A stretch of 64,000 nucleotides of DNA from JAGXTF01 sp040376005 (GCA_040376005.1 JBEIRK010000001.1:13868-77867), one strand, 5' to 3'; shown: positions 1 to 9,513, numbered from the stretch's first letter. Program-made: numbers and translations. The notes: generated by a model not told the origin, from the letters alone.

Positions 1-2682
1 ACCTGAACCACTTGCATCTGTAACATTATTGTGGGCATAGAGGTATAGTTTGCCACGTGCTACGTTGTACGCAATATCTTTGGGTACACTAAACACAATT
101 TGAAAATCGCCGCCAATTACTGACACTTCACCTTTAAATATGTAACTCGTTTGATCCTTGAACGGGATTTTGATATTGTTTTGGTCATTATCCAAGGTAT
201 ATCGGGTTTGGGGTTTGTCAAAAAACTTCACCCAAAGGTTGCCGTTAAAGTCCGTCATTTTACCGCCCGTTCTAGCCTCAATATGACCTTTCAAGCGCAC
301 CACAGAAAAGGCTTTCATGGTGTCTGAAAAGGCCTGCGCATCTTTCCCATTGATAGAATCCAAGACCACAGCATGCTCTGGAAATTGTAAGCGCATAGAA
401 GGATCACCAAGTAAGGCAAATTTATTGTCCTCAGAGGTAGTAGAAGGTCTATTCTTCATCCGTTGGTAGATTTCACCAACGGTGGGCACAGGGTCTCCAG
501 CATCTGGAAATCCATATTGTGTCCAAAAGTCATTGTTAATCTGTGAATTCCCACTTACATAAACCAAACGGGTTGTAGTTAGCAAGGCTATGGCACCTCC
601 ATTTGCATTTAACAGTGCCAATTCTCCCCCACTTTGTAAGTGTGGATTGTCGAATCGAGAAAACTCACAAGTTGCCGTGAAAAGCACAGGCATGCGGTAT
701 GGATTTTCCCAATTGTTGATCATGGGAACAGTAAGAACACCTTCCTGAGCCCATCCTTTTTCACCACCATGTCCTTGGTAATTCAAGAGCAGCACACCAT
801 TATTCATGTATCGGTTAATGGCATTGCTTACATCAGGGTACTTTTCCGTATTTCCAGTGCTTTGCTGTTTATAGGCATCAGCATACACTTTGTTAATCAA
901 CAAATCCGAGTGTTCCTGGTCAATTTCAATGGAATACTTCTCACTTTCATCTACAAATTCTCTCTCCCATTTGTCATCCACATCATCACAAACGAAGGCC
1001 AATTCCGTTCTCCATGGTCCCAAAGACAAAGGCGATGCGTATCTCTTTAATTTCTGAACAACACCATTGGCTTCACTTTGCGTGCGGCAAGGAATTCTAC
1101 CTATGGCCACCTTCATAATGCTCTTCCCATCTGCCGGATTTCCATGAATGGTATCCAAAAAGGCAAAAAAGTCATCCAAACAGAAGGTTTGAGACTTGTA
1201 ATACGAATTCAAGTGGTACGAGGGGATGAAATTTGTATTTCCTTGCACGCGATTCTTCATATCATAGGAAGTAGTTCCCATGAGAAGTACATACTTTAAT
1301 TTCCCTCCTAAACTGGCTGCTTTTTGGTATTCATCTCTGAGGTAATCTCTGATGGCTACAACATCTTGCATACCGCAGCTGTATTCTTTGTAGATAGACG
1401 CTGGACTTACAACTTTCACTTTTAGGCCATTGTTGGTTCTTCTAAATTCCGCCAATTCAGAAGCAGCATTTTTAAAGTCGGGGTGTGAAATAATGATAAA
1501 ATCCGCTGGGTCACCTGCAAGGATGTCCGCATTTTCAAGTGCACCAACAATTCCGGGTTTGAGGCAATTGGCTACAGAAAATGCAACAAATGCCTTACCT
1601 TTATTGCTGCCAAAAGTTCGGAAGTAGGTGTAAGAACCTGCGTTTTTTGCGGGGATTGCGGCGGGTATCCGTTCATTTGATATTTCCCAAACGAAAGGAT
1701 TAGAACCTGCAATGCGTGTTTCGACCAAAGCGGTAGTTACAAAATAACTGGGATGTCGAAGTACGACAGGTCCATTATTGGTTTGAGCCGGGCGCAGTTG
1801 ATTAACTTCAATAAAGTCCATCCATGCCAAACTTTGGATATTGGGTCTCACCAATTCCATTTTTACAGAAACTTTATCTGCAGGAGCTGCATGCATTCCT
1901 GAAAAAGTTGCCATTCTAAAGTCTTCAAAATCCTTATTTAGTGGAGAGAAACCTTGGGAATTCTTTTTCCCATTTACGGTTATAGAAATCGAACCGGCCT
2001 CATTTACCATAGCCCCGGCATATGACACCTTTACATAGGCAGAATCTGCGCCATCTGAGGGCAAGGCCAACTCAAAGTTTCTTTCTAGGCCTTCATTTCC
2101 CAAGCGTTCTCCCAGCCATGTTCTGCCCATTTCAGCGGGATTAAAAATATCGGAATCGTGAAACTTCAGTGCGTAGTAGTCATTGTGTGTAAATGTAGGC
2201 GCACTTGTAACTTCGGGTAAGGTCTGAATTCTTAGCCCTGGATCAGATCCAACACCGAGATAGAGGTAGCCTTCATCAGAGTAGAAATTCTTGGTATGTT
2301 CAAAATAGCCTGTATTGCGATTCAAGCTCCATTTAGTGTTACTCCCTGCATAAAACAGGAGAAAATCACCCAGATTGAATTTCCCATCGCCACCATCTTC
2401 CACCCAAATTGGGATTTGGGGCAAGCCACCTTCATGCAAGCCGTTGGTTTCTGGAAGCATTCCACATTGGTGACCACGCAATTGAATAGACGCTGTATTG
2501 AGGGCATTGAGATCGAATCCGGCGGCCTGTAGATCCGCATACTCCAGCTTATATACACCTTCTGTGGGTATTCGCAGTTTTACCCAGATACCAGTAGAAA
2601 TAGGTCCGGGCGCGGCATCAGCGCTGCTAAACAGCAGGCTAAAGGCACAAGCAAAGACGTTTATAAAACGTTTTTTCAGCAT
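1..2682 (-). CDS. porU: PorU, type IX secretion sortase (C25 family), C-terminus cut by window edge
   Basis: Cell-surface cysteine peptidase of the gingipain (C25) family that removes the C-terminal sorting domain from type IX secretion cargo and attaches cargo to the surface. The frame is open for 894 codons from ATG at 2682 to base 1; the family is usually 1100-1300 residues, so the C-terminus lies outside. The N-terminus MLKKRFINVFACAF looks like a signal peptide. The catalytic pair is visible: NYQGHGGEKGWAQE gives His638 (bases 769-771), as in PorU proteins, and FTATCEFSRFD gives Cys672 (bases 667-669). It is divergent from a porP/sprF gene and close to gldJ, a common type IX arrangement. 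Very likely an active PorU. Confidence 0.93.
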   Translation of the reverse strand, partial: MLKKRFINVFACAFSLLFSSADAAPGPISTGIWVKLRIPTEGVYKLEYADLQAAGFDLNALNTASIQLRGHQCGMLPETNGLHEGGLPQIPIWVEDGGDGKFNLGDFLLFYAGSNTKWSLNRNTGYFEHTKNFYSDEGYLYLGVGSDPGLRIQTLPEVTSAPTFTHNDYYALKFHDSDIFNPAEMGRTWLGERLGNEGLERNFELALPSDGADSAYVKVSYAGAMVNEAGSISITVNGKKNSQGFSPLNKDFEDFRMATFSGMHAAPADKVSVKMELVRPNIQSLAWMDFIEVNQLRPAQTNNGPVVLRHPSYFVTTALVETRIAGSNPFVWEISNERIPAAIPAKNAGSYTYFRTFGSNKGKAFVAFSVANCLKPGIVGALENADILAGDPADFIIISHPDFKNAASELAEFRRTNNGLKVKVVSPASIYKEYSCGMQDVVAIRDYLRDEYQKAASLGGKLKYVLLMGTTSYDMKNRVQGNTNFIPSYHLNSYYKSQTFCLDDFFAFLDTIHGNPADGKSIMKVAIGRIPCRTQSEANGVVQKLKRYASPLSLGPWRTELAFVCDDVDDKWEREFVDESEKYSIEIDQEHSDLLINKVYADAYKQQSTGNTEKYPDVSNAINRYMNNGVLLLNYQGHGGEKGWAQEGVLTVPMINNWENPYRMPVLFTATCEFSRFDNPHLQSGGELALLNANGGAIALLTTTRLVYVSGNSQINNDFWTQYGFPDAGDPVPTVGEIYQRMKNRPSTTSEDNKFALLGDPSMRLQFPEHAVVLDSINGKDAQAFSDTMKAFSVVRLKGHIEARTGGKMTDFNGNLWVKFFDKPQTRYTLDNDQNNIKIPFKDQTSYIFKGEVSVIGGDFQIVFSVPKDIAYNVARGKLYLYAHNNVTDASGSG

Positions 2683-2770
2683 ACGAATGTGTAATTAACT
2701 GCAAATCTCCGGTAATATTGTGTCAGGTTTTTAAGACATTTGTCAAATTTCATGGAAAGAAAAAAATTTT

Positions 2771-2804
2771 TTTGCCAAATGAAACGTTTAACTTTGTAAC
2801 TTTG
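2771..2804 (+). promoter_or_regulatory. Promoter of the porP/sprF gene
   Basis: Two adjoining Bacteroidota -7 boxes (TAACTTTG at 2789-2796 and again at 2797-2804) precede the ATG at 2821. A TTTG at 2771-2774 lies 22 bp before the second box and can act as -33 element. The 138-bp divergent gap must also drive porU, for which I see no clear consensus box. Confidence 0.6.
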
Positions 2805-2820
2805 TCTAACACCTAACTCT

Positions 2821-3825
2821 ATGCGCACAAGAATACTTTATCTGGGCAGTTTAGCAATTGCCGGACTTTTTACTCAAACAGCGAATGCACAGGATCCTGA
2901 GTTATCTCAGTACTACGCAGCACCTGTTTACACAAACCCTGCAATGGCAGGCACAGCGGTTTGTAATTATGGAGCAGCCGGCAGGGTAGCATTAAACTAT
3001 CGAAATCAGTGGCCTGGTTTGCCTGGCACATTCCGATCTTTTGCTGCAAGCTGGGACCAACACATACCATCCATTGGTGGAGGACTTGGTGCCATGGTAT
3101 TCACAGATATTGCAGGTTCAGGATTACTTACCACAACAACGGTAAGCGGTGTATATAGCTACCTGCTTCCTTTGAACCGCGGCAGATTGTTTATGCGTTT
3201 TGGCTTGCAAGGGTCTGTTACAAGCAAGAGCATCGATTTCAACAAGTTGAAATTTGGTGATCAAATTGTTCCAACCCAAGGGTTTGTGAATCCAACTGCT
3301 GAACAACAGCCAAGCCAGAGCATTACCTATCCTAATTTTAATGCAGGATGGATTATGTATACGAGCAAGTTTTACATTGGCGTTGCATCGCACAACATTA
3401 TTGAGCCAAACTGGAGCTTTTACCAGAACCCTGATGAGGTATTGCCTCGCAGATACACCATCCACACAGGAGCTGTAATTCCACTTACCAAGAGCAAGTT
3501 TGACGATGCGGCGATTTCACCAAATGCGTTGTTCATGAAACAGAGAAACTTCACACAGTTGAATTTGGGCTTTTATGCAAACAAAGGTGCCTTAGTTAGC
3601 GGTTTGTGGTTCCGTCAAACATTCGGACAATACAGAAACTCGGATGCAATCATTATGTTGATTGGATTCCGCAAAAACCGTTTCAAATTTGGTTATAGCT
3701 ATGACTTCACCGTATCTGATGGAAGAAGCGCAATCCCTGCCAGTCATGAAATTAGTGCAACGATTGACTGGTGTGTACCTCCTGGCAACAAGCCATTCAA
3801 ACCTTTAAAATGTCCTGAATTCTAA
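2821..3825 (+). CDS. PorP/SprF family type IX secretion membrane protein
   Basis: Outer-membrane beta-barrel protein of the PorP/SprF family, which supports type IX secretion and, in gliding species, adhesin export. The 334 residues start with a clear signal peptide ending near ANAQDPELSQYY. The mature N-terminus has the family hallmark (DPELSQYYAAPVYTNPAMAG) followed by the RNQWP segment and beta-rich repeats. The length is typical. Genomes of this phylum hold many paralogues, and position next to porU and gldJ favours a role in the core machine rather than with one adhesin. A terminator follows directly. Confidence 0.9.
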   Translation: MRTRILYLGSLAIAGLFTQTANAQDPELSQYYAAPVYTNPAMAGTAVCNYGAAGRVALNYRNQWPGLPGTFRSFAASWDQHIPSIGGGLGAMVFTDIAGSGLLTTTTVSGVYSYLLPLNRGRLFMRFGLQGSVTSKSIDFNKLKFGDQIVPTQGFVNPTAEQQPSQSITYPNFNAGWIMYTSKFYIGVASHNIIEPNWSFYQNPDEVLPRRYTIHTGAVIPLTKSKFDDAAISPNALFMKQRNFTQLNLGFYANKGALVSGLWFRQTFGQYRNSDAIIMLIGFRKNRFKFGYSYDFTVSDGRSAIPASHEISATIDWCVPPGNKPFKPLKCPEF

Positions 3826-3848
3826 GCGATTAGAAAATAAAATCTTAG

Positions 3849-3878
3849 AAAAAGGTTTGGTTTAGGCCAAACCTTTTT
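3849..3878 (+). terminator. Intrinsic terminator after porP/sprF
   Basis: A perfect 12-bp inverted repeat (AAAAAGGTTTGG / CCAAACCTTTTT) with a 6-base loop, ending in a T run 24 bp after the stop codon. It separates the porP-like gene from gldJ. Confidence 0.85.
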
Positions 3879-3899
3879 ACGTTTAGAGAAAAAAATCAA

Positions 3900-3907
3900 T
3901 ATATTTG
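3900..3907 (+). promoter_or_regulatory. Probable gldJ promoter -7 box
   Basis: TATATTTG matches TAnnTTTG exactly, lies just after the upstream terminator and 37 bp before the gldJ ATG. No convincing -33 TTG at the usual distance. Confidence 0.5.
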
Positions 3908-3944
3908 CGAAATAAAATAAGTCAAACTACGTTATATAAAACGA

Positions 3945-5492
3945 ATGACAACTAAAAGCTTTGTTAACTACGGCCGTATTTCAGCAATAGCGATAGCGAT
4001 CGCTGTTTCCGCATGTGGCAAGAAAGAGGCAAGCCGCACAACGGGTCAGACCTACAATGATCCTAAATGGGGTGGATTTGCCAACCAAAAGTACAAAGGT
4101 CAAGAAACAGGTCCAGGCTTGGTTCTGATTGAAGGTGGATCTTTTGTAATGGGTTCTACAGAAAAAGAATTGATGTTCAACAACGACAACGTTGAACGCA
4201 AAGTGACTGTAAACTCCTTTTATATGGATGAAACTGAGGTGAGCAACCTCCAATACCGGGAATATGAGTATTGGTTGCAACGCACCTTTATCGATTATCC
4301 AGAAGTATATCAGACCCACTTGCCAGATACTCTCTGCTGGAGAAGTAAATTGGCTTACAACGAGCCATTTGTAGAATACTACTACCGCCACCCTGCTTAT
4401 AAGGACTATCCTGTTGTAGGAGTGAATTGGCAGCAAGCTGCTGACTTCTCTGCGTGGAGAACGGATCGCGTAAATGAGCAGATTTTGGATCGTGAAAAGA
4501 TTGTGAAGTTCAACGTGGCATCTGATGCGATGAACGAAACCAACTTTAACACCAGAGCTTACTTGGCAGGCCAGTATGAATTTTCTAAGAAGGGCAAGAA
4601 GCCTGTAAAAGACTATTCAAAAGCAAAGAACAAAGACCAAAAGCGTTACAAAGTAAAAATGGAAGATGGTGTTCTTCTTCCTGATTATCGCCTCCCAACA
4701 GAAGCTGAATGGGAATATGCTGCACAAGCAAACATGGGTGAGACCCAATTTGACAACGTAGAGCAAAAGAAAATTTACGCTTGGAACGATTATACCATTC
4801 GTATTAAAGATGGTCATGAGAAAGACCGTGGTAAAATCCAAATGAACGTGTTGCGTTCAAAAGGTGATATGGGTGGTATTGCTGGTGGCAACTTGAATGA
4901 TGCTGGTTTTATTACTACACCTGTTTACAGCTACTGGCCAAACAGCTATGGCTTGTACAACATGTCGGGCAACGTAAGTGAGTGGACCATGGACATCTAC
5001 CGCCCCCTTTCTTTGGAAGATATGGACCAGTTCATGCCATACCGTGGTAACGTGTATCGCACTGTATTGTTGGATCAGTATGGCGCATTTGCAGATAAAG
5101 ACAGTTTGGGCCGTTTGCAATACCGTGAGGTAACTGCAGAAGAAAATGCGAAGCGTCGCAACTACAAAAAAGCGGATAACATTGGTTTCAAAGATGAAGA
5201 GAACTATAACGACGGTGAAATGACCTACGAGTATGGTGTTACTTCACTGATTAATAACAAGGCACGCGTAATCAAAGGCGGAAGCTGGAATGACCGTGTG
5301 TATTGGGCATCTCCTGGCACACGCCGTTACTTGGACGAAGAGCAATCTTTATCAACCCTTGGTTTCCGTTGTGCAATGATTCGTATTGGTGCTCCAGTGG
5401 GTAACAGCAAGAAAAAATACAACAGATTGCCGAGCTCTGGTATCGATAAGAAGACCATTCGTAAGAGCAAAAAGAATAGCACAAGAAGCTAA
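3945..5492 (+). CDS. gldJ: GldJ, gliding motility / type IX secretion lipoprotein
   Basis: Lipoprotein related to GldK, with a formylglycine-generating-enzyme-like (SUMF1) fold; in Flavobacterium GldJ is needed for stability of GldK and for gliding and type IX secretion. The 515 residues begin with a lipoprotein signal whose lipobox VSAC places the lipidated Cys at residue 24. The SUMF1-like domain starts near residue 57 with LIEGGSFVMGS and runs to about 470, ending in VIKGGSWNDR and LGFRCAM. The basic tail (KKTIRKSKKNS) is common in GldJ. It has its own promoter and terminator and lies 5 kb from porU. Confidence 0.9.
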   Translation: MTTKSFVNYGRISAIAIAIAVSACGKKEASRTTGQTYNDPKWGGFANQKYKGQETGPGLVLIEGGSFVMGSTEKELMFNNDNVERKVTVNSFYMDETEVSNLQYREYEYWLQRTFIDYPEVYQTHLPDTLCWRSKLAYNEPFVEYYYRHPAYKDYPVVGVNWQQAADFSAWRTDRVNEQILDREKIVKFNVASDAMNETNFNTRAYLAGQYEFSKKGKKPVKDYSKAKNKDQKRYKVKMEDGVLLPDYRLPTEAEWEYAAQANMGETQFDNVEQKKIYAWNDYTIRIKDGHEKDRGKIQMNVLRSKGDMGGIAGGNLNDAGFITTPVYSYWPNSYGLYNMSGNVSEWTMDIYRPLSLEDMDQFMPYRGNVYRTVLLDQYGAFADKDSLGRLQYREVTAEENAKRRNYKKADNIGFKDEENYNDGEMTYEYGVTSLINNKARVIKGGSWNDRVYWASPGTRRYLDEEQSLSTLGFRCAMIRIGAPVGNSKKKYNRLPSSGIDKKTIRKSKKNSTRS

Positions 5493-5511
5493 TCACAATC
5501 AAGAAATTTTG

Positions 5512-5540
5512 AAAAAGCCACCACATTGGTGGCTTTTTTT
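5512..5540 (+). terminator. Intrinsic terminator after gldJ
   Basis: Stem AAAAAGCCACC / GGTGGCTTTTT with a 5-base loop and a run of seven T, 20 bp after the gldJ stop codon. Confidence 0.88.
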
Positions 5541-5563
5541 ATGGAATGCACTTCAGAAGGCAG

Positions 5564-5571
5564 TAACTTTG
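5564..5571 (+). promoter_or_regulatory. rnpB promoter -7 box
   Basis: TAACTTTG fits TAnnTTTG exactly. Its last base lies 6 nt before the 5' end of the RNase P RNA predicted from P1 pairing. This calibrates the start-site distance for other promoters in the window. Confidence 0.7.
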
Positions 5572-5576
5572 CAGCA

Positions 5577-5991
5577 GCAGTCTGATCTGTCGCTGTGGTA
5601 ACCAACCCACGGAGGAAAGTCCGGGCAACGCAGAGCACCGTGCTACCTAACAGGTAGGCGCCCTATTCGCAAGGGTAGGGTGACAGAAAGTGTCACAGAA
5701 ACTATACCGTCATGAATGCAAATTCGTGATAAGGGTGAAAAAGCGGGGTAAGAGCCCACTCGTTTCGGCAAGAGTCGGAATTGGGATAAACCTCACGGGT
5801 TGAAAGGCCAAATATACCCGGTTTGGGTTGCTCGCCCGAATGTTGCGCAAGCTACATACCGGTTGGGTAGGCTGATTGATCTTGGTTGTGAAACCAAGAC
5901 CAGATAAATGACAGATATTGGAATTGAGATAGCGTTTAAGTTTACTTAAATGATTCCCGAAACCATTACAGAACCCGGCTTACAGGACTGC
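5577..5991 (+). ncRNA. rnpB: RNase P RNA (type A)
   Basis: Catalytic RNA of RNase P, which matures tRNA 5' ends. Conserved blocks are present in order: GGAGGAAAGTCCGGGC with flanking CRI sequence near 5610-5626, ACAGAAA near 5694, the AGATAAATGACAG block near 5900, and ACAGAACCCGGCTTA near 5968-5982. The 5' end GCAGTC pairs with GACTGC at the 3' end (P1), giving a transcript of about 415 nt followed by TTTTTT at 5992-5997. A consensus promoter sits 6 nt upstream. Ends are set by P1 pairing and may be off by a few bases. Confidence 0.93.
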
Positions 5992-6036
5992 TTTTTTATT
6001 AAAATACTCTTTGCTGAAAAAAATATAATTTTCGGC

Positions 6037-6067
6037 TTGCCTTTGACGCAAAAAGAGAGTATTTTTG
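6037..6067 (+). promoter_or_regulatory. tRNA-Gly promoter
   Basis: TTG at 6037-6039, a 20-bp spacer and TATTTTTG at 6060-6067: a full Bacteroidota promoter 35 bp before the mature tRNA. Confidence 0.7.
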
Positions 6068-6102
6068 CACCACTTTTGAGGGATTTCCCAATAAAAGTAA
6101 AG

Positions 6103-6178
6103 GCAGAAGTAGCTCAGTTGGTAGAGCATCACCTTGCCAAGGTGAGGGTCGCGAGTTCGAGTCTCGTCTTCTGCTCCA
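6103..6178 (+). tRNA. tRNA-Gly (GCC)
   Basis: Full cloverleaf of 76 nt with encoded CCA: acceptor GCAGAAG pairs with CTTCTGC, D arm GCTC/GAGC, anticodon stem TCACC/GGTGA with loop TTGCCAA (anticodon GCC at 6136-6138), T arm GCGAG/CTCGT with TTCGAGT. Reads GGC and GGU glycine codons. Confidence 0.97.
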
Positions 6179-6180
6179 AG

Positions 6181-6207
6181 AGCCCCGGAAACGGGGCTTT
6201 TCTTTTT
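6181..6207 (+). terminator. Terminator after tRNA-Gly
   Basis: AGCCCCG / CGGGGCT stem with a GAAA tetraloop followed by TTTTCTTTTTT, two bases after the tRNA CCA. Confidence 0.85.
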
Positions 6208-6298
6208 TACAGCACGACTCTATTCTCTTTTGGTTTTGCAAGTGAAATAACCTTTACTTTTTGTGGGTATTTGTATGGATACCATACTTGAATTGAAT

Positions 6299-6306
6299 TA
6301 GTTTTG
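6299..6306 (+). promoter_or_regulatory. Probable gatB promoter -7 box
   Basis: TAGTTTTG fits TAnnTTTG exactly and ends 16 bp before the gatB ATG. No good -33 element. Confidence 0.5.
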
Positions 6307-6322
6307 CAGAGAATCGTAATCT

Positions 6323-7765
6323 ATGGAATTTGAAGCAGTCATAGGACTTGAAATCCACGTGCAACTTCTTACTAAAAGCAAGGCTTTTAGCTCAGACAGC
6401 GCGGATTTTGGAGCCATGCCAAACACCAATGTGAGTGTTATAAGCCTCGGACACCCGGGCACCCTACCCAAGCACAATAAGAAGGCTATAGAACAAGCTG
6501 TTAAAATGGGTTTGGCCCTAGGATGCGATATTCGGAAAGTGAATCACTATTCAAGAAAGAACTATTTCTATGCCGATTTGCCGAAGGGATACCAAATCAC
6601 ACAATTCGATACCCCTATTTGCAATGGTGGAGTGGTAACCGTGAAGCCAAGCAATGGTGAAAAGAAAGAGATTCGCCTTACCCGAATCCACATGGAGGAG
6701 GATACCGGCAAGAGTATGCACGATCAAGATATGTATGACTCTCTTATTGATTACAATCGTGCAGGAACCCCACTCATAGAAGTGGTTACTGAGCCCGATA
6801 TCCGCACCGGCGAAGAAGCCTATGCCTTCGTAAGTGAAATCCGCCGTCTGGTTCGCTATTTGGATATCTGCGATGGAAATATGGAAGAAGGCAGCTTGCG
6901 CTGCGATGCCAACGTGAGTATACGCCCTAAGGGCAGCCCTACTTTCGGCACCAAGGTGGAAGTTAAAAATATGAACTCCATAAGCAATGTGAAACGCGCA
7001 ATTGACCATGAGATACAAAGACAAACTGAATTGGTGCTGAAAGGTGAAAACGTAGAAGGCGAAACCCGCGGTTTTAATGCGGTTCAAGGTACAACCTTCA
7101 GTATGCGTAAGAAAGAAATGGTCAATGATTACCGCTATTTCCCTGAACCCGACTTACCACCCATGATTGTGACCGAGGAATATCTGAAAGCCGTGCAATT
7201 GAATATGCCAGAACTCCCAGAAACCTTGTACAATCGCTTTACAGCAGACTATCAGCTGTCGGCCTACGATGCAGGTGTATTGACTGACGATAGAGATACT
7301 GCCTTGTATTTTGAGAAACTCGCAGGCATCTCTAAAAACTATAAGGCAGCCGCCAATTGGGTAAATGTACATATCAAAGGCTATCTCAATGAAAATGGAT
7401 TGGATATACAGCAATTCCCATTGGGCCCCGAAGCCATTCATGAATTGATACAAGTGATTGAGGCAGGTGTGCTCAGCTCAAGTGCTGCTGCGCAAAAGCT
7501 GTTTCCAGCCATGATTGAGAATCCGCAAGTTGCAGTAAACACACTCATTGATAAATTAAATCTGGCCCAAAACAATGACGATGGATTTATTGAAGCCTTG
7601 GCCGATGAAATTATAGCCAAGTTCCCCGATAAAGTGGCAGAGTTTAGAAACGGGAAAACAGGCCTCCTTGGCATGTTTGTGGGTGAAGTTATGAAAGCAA
7701 GTAAGGGCAAAGCGGAACCCAAAAAGACCAACGAAATCATTTTGAAAAAACTCAACGGGAACTAA
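6323..7765 (+). CDS. gatB: Aspartyl/glutamyl-tRNA amidotransferase subunit B
   Basis: Subunit B of the GatCAB amidotransferase, which activates Glu-tRNA(Gln) or Asp-tRNA(Asn) by phosphorylation for amidation. The 480 residues match family length. The N-terminus EAVIGLEIHVQL and the signature IDYNRAGTPLIEVV (near residue 143) are diagnostic; the kinase cradle fills about 1-290 and the tRNA-binding helical/YqeY tail about 330-480, ending ILKKLNGN. gatA and gatC are not in the window. The next gene starts 3 bp after the stop, so the two are probably cotranscribed. Confidence 0.96.
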   Translation: MEFEAVIGLEIHVQLLTKSKAFSSDSADFGAMPNTNVSVISLGHPGTLPKHNKKAIEQAVKMGLALGCDIRKVNHYSRKNYFYADLPKGYQITQFDTPICNGGVVTVKPSNGEKKEIRLTRIHMEEDTGKSMHDQDMYDSLIDYNRAGTPLIEVVTEPDIRTGEEAYAFVSEIRRLVRYLDICDGNMEEGSLRCDANVSIRPKGSPTFGTKVEVKNMNSISNVKRAIDHEIQRQTELVLKGENVEGETRGFNAVQGTTFSMRKKEMVNDYRYFPEPDLPPMIVTEEYLKAVQLNMPELPETLYNRFTADYQLSAYDAGVLTDDRDTALYFEKLAGISKNYKAAANWVNVHIKGYLNENGLDIQQFPLGPEAIHELIQVIEAGVLSSSAAAQKLFPAMIENPQVAVNTLIDKLNLAQNNDDGFIEALADEIIAKFPDKVAEFRNGKTGLLGMFVGEVMKASKGKAEPKKTNEIILKKLNGN

Positions 7766-7768
7766 AGA

Positions 7769-9478
7769 ATGCCAGCAATTTCTTTCAGAACTACTTTCTT
7801 CCACTTTCTGAGTATTTTTGCTGTTGTTGTTCTTGCTCCTACTGCTTTATTTGGTCAGAACAATCCCAATTGGCCTGACCTGAGCTATACCCCACAATCT
7901 TTTTTACACCCCGAATTAAACAACTTTCAGTTTTATCAGCGGGATGCATTATCCAGTTTGTTTCAAAAGCTTGCCAATTCTGAAAATAAAAAAGTAACGC
8001 TATTGCACCTTGGTGACGCTGCCGCTATGGCGGACCTATCTACACGAGAGGTTCGCGATTTTTTGCAGGGCACCTTTGGAAATGGGGGACGGGGAATGGT
8101 TTTTCCATACGCTGTGGCTCGATGTCTTGGCCCTAGCGACTATTCAAGCAGCGCAACCGGCAAATGGATGTATGCAAAAAACATTGAACCCGCGCCCGAG
8201 TTTGGTGTTGGTGTTCATGCCGTAAGTATCAAAACACTTGACAGCATTGCATCCATAACCATGACCTTCCAGCAAACAGCAGGGAATCGCTTGCGCATTT
8301 TCTTGAAAAAAGCTTCAGAGAGCTTTGACTTTACCGTGACTGCAGGCGCAGAAGTGCAGCTGGTAACCGTGACCAAACAAGTTTCTGATAATGGATATGT
8401 CGATCTTACCTTTAAAAATAGCATAACCAAGTTCCATATTCAAGTAAAAAAGACCCAGGCCACGCAGAAGCATTTGCTGTTTTATGGCTTTTCATTAGAA
8501 AATACAGCAAATCAGGGCGTTGTATATCATTGTTCTGGAATGAATGGCACGAGCTTCATGAATTATGTGAACTCCAGCGAATTTGCCGCGCAGGTAAAGG
8601 CAATACAACCCGATGCCGTAATTCTAGACCTAGGCTTTCATGAATTCTGGAAAACAGGATTAAGGCAGCAAGAATATTATGAGCACATGAAAAAGATGGC
8701 TGAGGTATTGCGCGCGAATTGTCCGGGTGTAAGCATCATCTTTAGCAATGCACAAGATATTATTCGGGGAGGCTATCCCCTTCCTGATGGGAGCACCGCT
8801 TCTGACCTAACCGCCCAATTCTGCAAAACCAACTTAGCCTCATTTTACGATTGGTATTGGATTGCAGGTGGTAAGAACAGCATGAGGCAATGGAACAGCA
8901 GTAATTTGGCTGCATCAGACCTCATGCACCTCAATGCGCAAGGATATTTGCTCAAAGGGCAGCTTATGGCTGAGGCTTGGTTTAAAACATACGACTGGTT
9001 TATTATGAATGACACCCAGGTAAAGTGGGTTCACAATATTGACACCTTGCTCATTGAAGCCGCGGCGGCAGATACGGCGAAGAAGGATACGTCAACCGGC
9101 AATGGATGGATTTACCATACCGTAAAATCGGGTCAATCCTTGTGGTCCATTGCAAGCACATATCAAGTAACAGGGGCTCAAATTCGCGAGTGGAATAAAA
9201 TGAAAGGGAATTATATTTTCACCGGTCAGGTGTTAAAAATATACACACGATTGAATATTCCTGCTGTGGCAACTGCCACAACTCCGACTGACAATAGTCC
9301 AAAACCCATCAAACCTGTAAAACCGAAAGGCCCAGCGCCTTTGTATCACAAAGTGAAATCAGGTGAAACCCTTTATGGCATTGCACAGAAGCACAAAACT
9401 ACTGTAGCCAATATTAAAAGGCTCAACAACATGCGCGGCACGACCATTAAAAAAGGCCAAGTGCTGCGGGTGAAGTAA
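7769..9478 (+). CDS. Secreted SGNH-hydrolase-like protein with two LysM domains, catalytic Ser missing
   Basis: Periplasmic or surface protein of 569 residues with a signal peptide (to about residue 29), an SGNH-hydrolase-like region (about 70-410) and two C-terminal LysM peptidoglycan-binding domains (about 446-490 and 526-569). The SGNH fold is suggested by LLHLGD at 78-83 and the closing block SDLMHLNAQG (D384, H387), which look like block I and block V. The nucleophile position is Ala84 (GDA instead of GDS), and block III reads LDLGFHE instead of the usual GxND. If the alignment is right it is a pseudoenzyme that binds cell wall rather than cutting acyl groups. It starts 3 bp after gatB. 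Family assignment is inference from motifs. Confidence 0.7.
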   Translation: MPAISFRTTFFHFLSIFAVVVLAPTALFGQNNPNWPDLSYTPQSFLHPELNNFQFYQRDALSSLFQKLANSENKKVTLLHLGDAAAMADLSTREVRDFLQGTFGNGGRGMVFPYAVARCLGPSDYSSSATGKWMYAKNIEPAPEFGVGVHAVSIKTLDSIASITMTFQQTAGNRLRIFLKKASESFDFTVTAGAEVQLVTVTKQVSDNGYVDLTFKNSITKFHIQVKKTQATQKHLLFYGFSLENTANQGVVYHCSGMNGTSFMNYVNSSEFAAQVKAIQPDAVILDLGFHEFWKTGLRQQEYYEHMKKMAEVLRANCPGVSIIFSNAQDIIRGGYPLPDGSTASDLTAQFCKTNLASFYDWYWIAGGKNSMRQWNSSNLAASDLMHLNAQGYLLKGQLMAEAWFKTYDWFIMNDTQVKWVHNIDTLLIEAAAADTAKKDTSTGNGWIYHTVKSGQSLWSIASTYQVTGAQIREWNKMKGNYIFTGQVLKIYTRLNIPAVATATTPTDNSPKPIKPVKPKGPAPLYHKVKSGETLYGIAQKHKTTVANIKRLNNMRGTTIKKGQVLRVK

Positions 9479-9513
9479 AAGGGTTATTGGGAGCAAGTCT
9501 GCCTTCGCAGCAT

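Noticed and set aside
5386..5601. Open frame across the gldJ end and rnpB 5' end
   Set aside because: Runs through the gldJ terminator and into RNase P RNA; no coding signal.
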